DNA from: Bremia lactucae
Taxonomy: Eukaryota > Oomycota > Peronosporomycetes > Peronosporales > Peronosporaceae
Direction: 5' to 3'
Length of the DNA: 16,758 nucleotides
NCBI RefSeq assembly: GCF_004359215.1
Contig: NC_090610.1
Location: 10,173,903 to 10,190,660 of the forward strand
The notes below the pieces were generated by a model. That model ran no database searches. It saw nothing but the letters and a program-made list of their open reading frames with translations, and had not been told where the DNA came from. Below, piece after piece: positions 15,871 through 16,758 of this stretch; positions within the stretch are counted from its first letter, which is position 1; each line of letters begins with the position of its first letter. Position numbers and translations under genes: made by a program.

Positions 15871-16758
15871 GTAAGAGGTTATGACCAGATGATGACCCTC
15901 CTAGTGGATTCGGGTGCATCACAAAATTTTGTGAAACTCGCGGCTCTAAGAAAGAGACCGGCGATGTTTGAGTCACTTTGCCAGGATGGCAAGCGAGAAG
16001 AGGCGACCGTTCGTTTAGCGAACGGCGCGCTCGTTAAGTCTGAGGGAGTTCAGGTAGAACTCGCCTTCAGCTTTAGTGACTTCTCTTGTAAAGAGAAGTT
16101 CACAGTGCTAGGAATGAAGAGTCCGTATGACCTCATCCTAGGCATGCCATGGTTGGCAAAGTACCAACCATGGATAGACTGGTGTACACGCACAGTTGCG
16201 AGCTCTACGCAGGATACCGGAAAGGATATGCTTCTGCGAGAGGCCTATGCAACTGATGTCGTGTCGAACACAGTTGAGGGTGCGTTGACGGGATGTCAAA
16301 CGTCACCAATTCCTACCCAGCTCGTGGAGACTGAGGTAGAGAATAGGACGATGACAAGTAGTCATGCGTCCGAAAGTCCTGCACAGAGCCGAGAGCCTTT
16401 GACAGTAGACGGCGAGCTGACAAGAAGTCATGCGTCGCATAAACCGGCACAGTTCCAAGAGCCTGGTGCAGTTGGAAGGGGTGCGTTAGCTAGGAGTGCA
16501 ACGGTCTCCGCTTTCCAGAAAAGGGTCGTGGTAACTCGAAGAACGAGTACCCGACAGATTAGGACGATCAAAGGCACGTCTAAACGAGTGACCTTTGGAT
16601 CAGTCTTTAATAAAGAGGACGGGCTTTCGAACGAGGTGTTTGAGGCCGTTAAAGACGAAATCGCGGAGGCATCCTCAGTTGAGGTGCTCCGGCAAGTCTT
16701 TAAATCTGCCGAGGAGATAGTAAATCTCCCGGAGATGTCGTGGGATCTGTTCCTTGCC
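15871..16758 (+). CDS. pol: pol: retropepsin-type aspartic protease and linker, partial
   Basis: An open frame of 296 codons that runs off the right edge and has no start of its own; it was once continuous with gag. Near its start MTLLVDSGASQNFV carries the DSG catalytic motif of retropepsins (Asp codon 15907-15909). About 75 codons later comes DLILGMPWLAKYQPWIDW, the ILG motif and following PWL of gypsy proteases. A low-complexity linker rich in Ser, Thr, Arg and Ala follows, containing a two-copy 22-residue repeat. The frame ends in an EMSWDLFLA segment typical of the stretch before reverse transcriptase. It has no stops, in contrast to gag, but the copy cannot be expressed normally because upstream frames are broken. 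The protease matures the polyprotein in active elements. Confidence 0.85.
16354..16485 (+). repeat. 66-bp degenerate tandem repeat in pol linker
   Basis: Two in-frame copies (16354-16419, 16420-16485) encode TSSHASESPAQSREP and TRSHASHKPAQFQEP followed by variable residues. The SHAS..PAQ..EP pattern is shared. The repeat lies between protease and the expected reverse transcriptase, a spacer that tolerates length change. Confidence 0.6.

Larger units (their letters stand above)
14369..16758 (+). mobile_element. Ty3/gypsy LTR retrotransposon, 5' portion
   Basis: LTR, primer-binding site, gag with CCHC zinc knuckle, then aspartic protease in the gag-pol order of Ty3/gypsy elements. Reverse transcriptase, RNase H, integrase and 3' LTR would lie to the right of the window. 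Gag-pol is interrupted by several frameshifts and stops, so this copy cannot be autonomous. Its insertion post-dates duplication of the CRN unit it splits. Confidence 0.85.

Overview
The window looks like oomycete DNA, probably a plant-pathogenic Peronosporales species (Phytophthora or a downy mildew). Two things support this: Crinkler (CRN) effector-type genes with the N-terminal header and an HVLVxxP junction, and a Ty3/gypsy element whose Gag zinc knuckle and protease resemble those common in Phytophthora genomes. The species cannot be named from the sequence alone.

Bases 1-14367 are one tandemly repeated locus. Each macro-unit holds a decayed cytosolic-type HSP70 pseudogene on the plus strand followed, tail to tail, by a CRN gene on the minus strand. 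The CRN start codon then lies about 70 bp from the head of the next HSP70 fragment. Four units are visible: 1-4121, 4122-7289, 7290-12587, and 12588-14367 (cut off). The second is a mosaic of two collapsed units, so at least five once existed. Equivalent points are 3168 bp and 5298 bp apart. Most of that difference comes from a nested repeat: about 480 bp of the HSP70 substrate-binding-domain coding region is present 4, about 1.4, 6 and 1 times in successive copies. All HSP70 copies share the same internal deletion of the nucleotide-binding domain and many stops, so they descend from one dead founder.

Of the CRN copies only the one at 6013-7221 (402 codons) is intact. After the Crinkler header (about residues 1-124) it carries a region I read as a trypsin/HtrA-like serine protease fold, with candidate triad His182, Asp275 and Ser348, and a very basic nuclear-localisation-like insert at 215-234. 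The other copies are frameshifted (2863-4053), stopped one codon after the candidate catalytic serine (11341-12519), or reduced to 3' fragments (5401-5635, 14244-14367).

From 14369 to the right edge lies a degenerate Ty3/gypsy LTR retrotransposon inserted in the last CRN copy: a 244-bp 5' LTR, a primer-binding site, a broken gag with a CCHC knuckle, and a pol reading frame with an aspartic protease that is open to the window end. A 53-bp reversed fragment of a related LTR end sits inside the first HSP70 array at 2160-2212. No tRNA, rRNA, CRISPR array or bacterial-type feature is visible.
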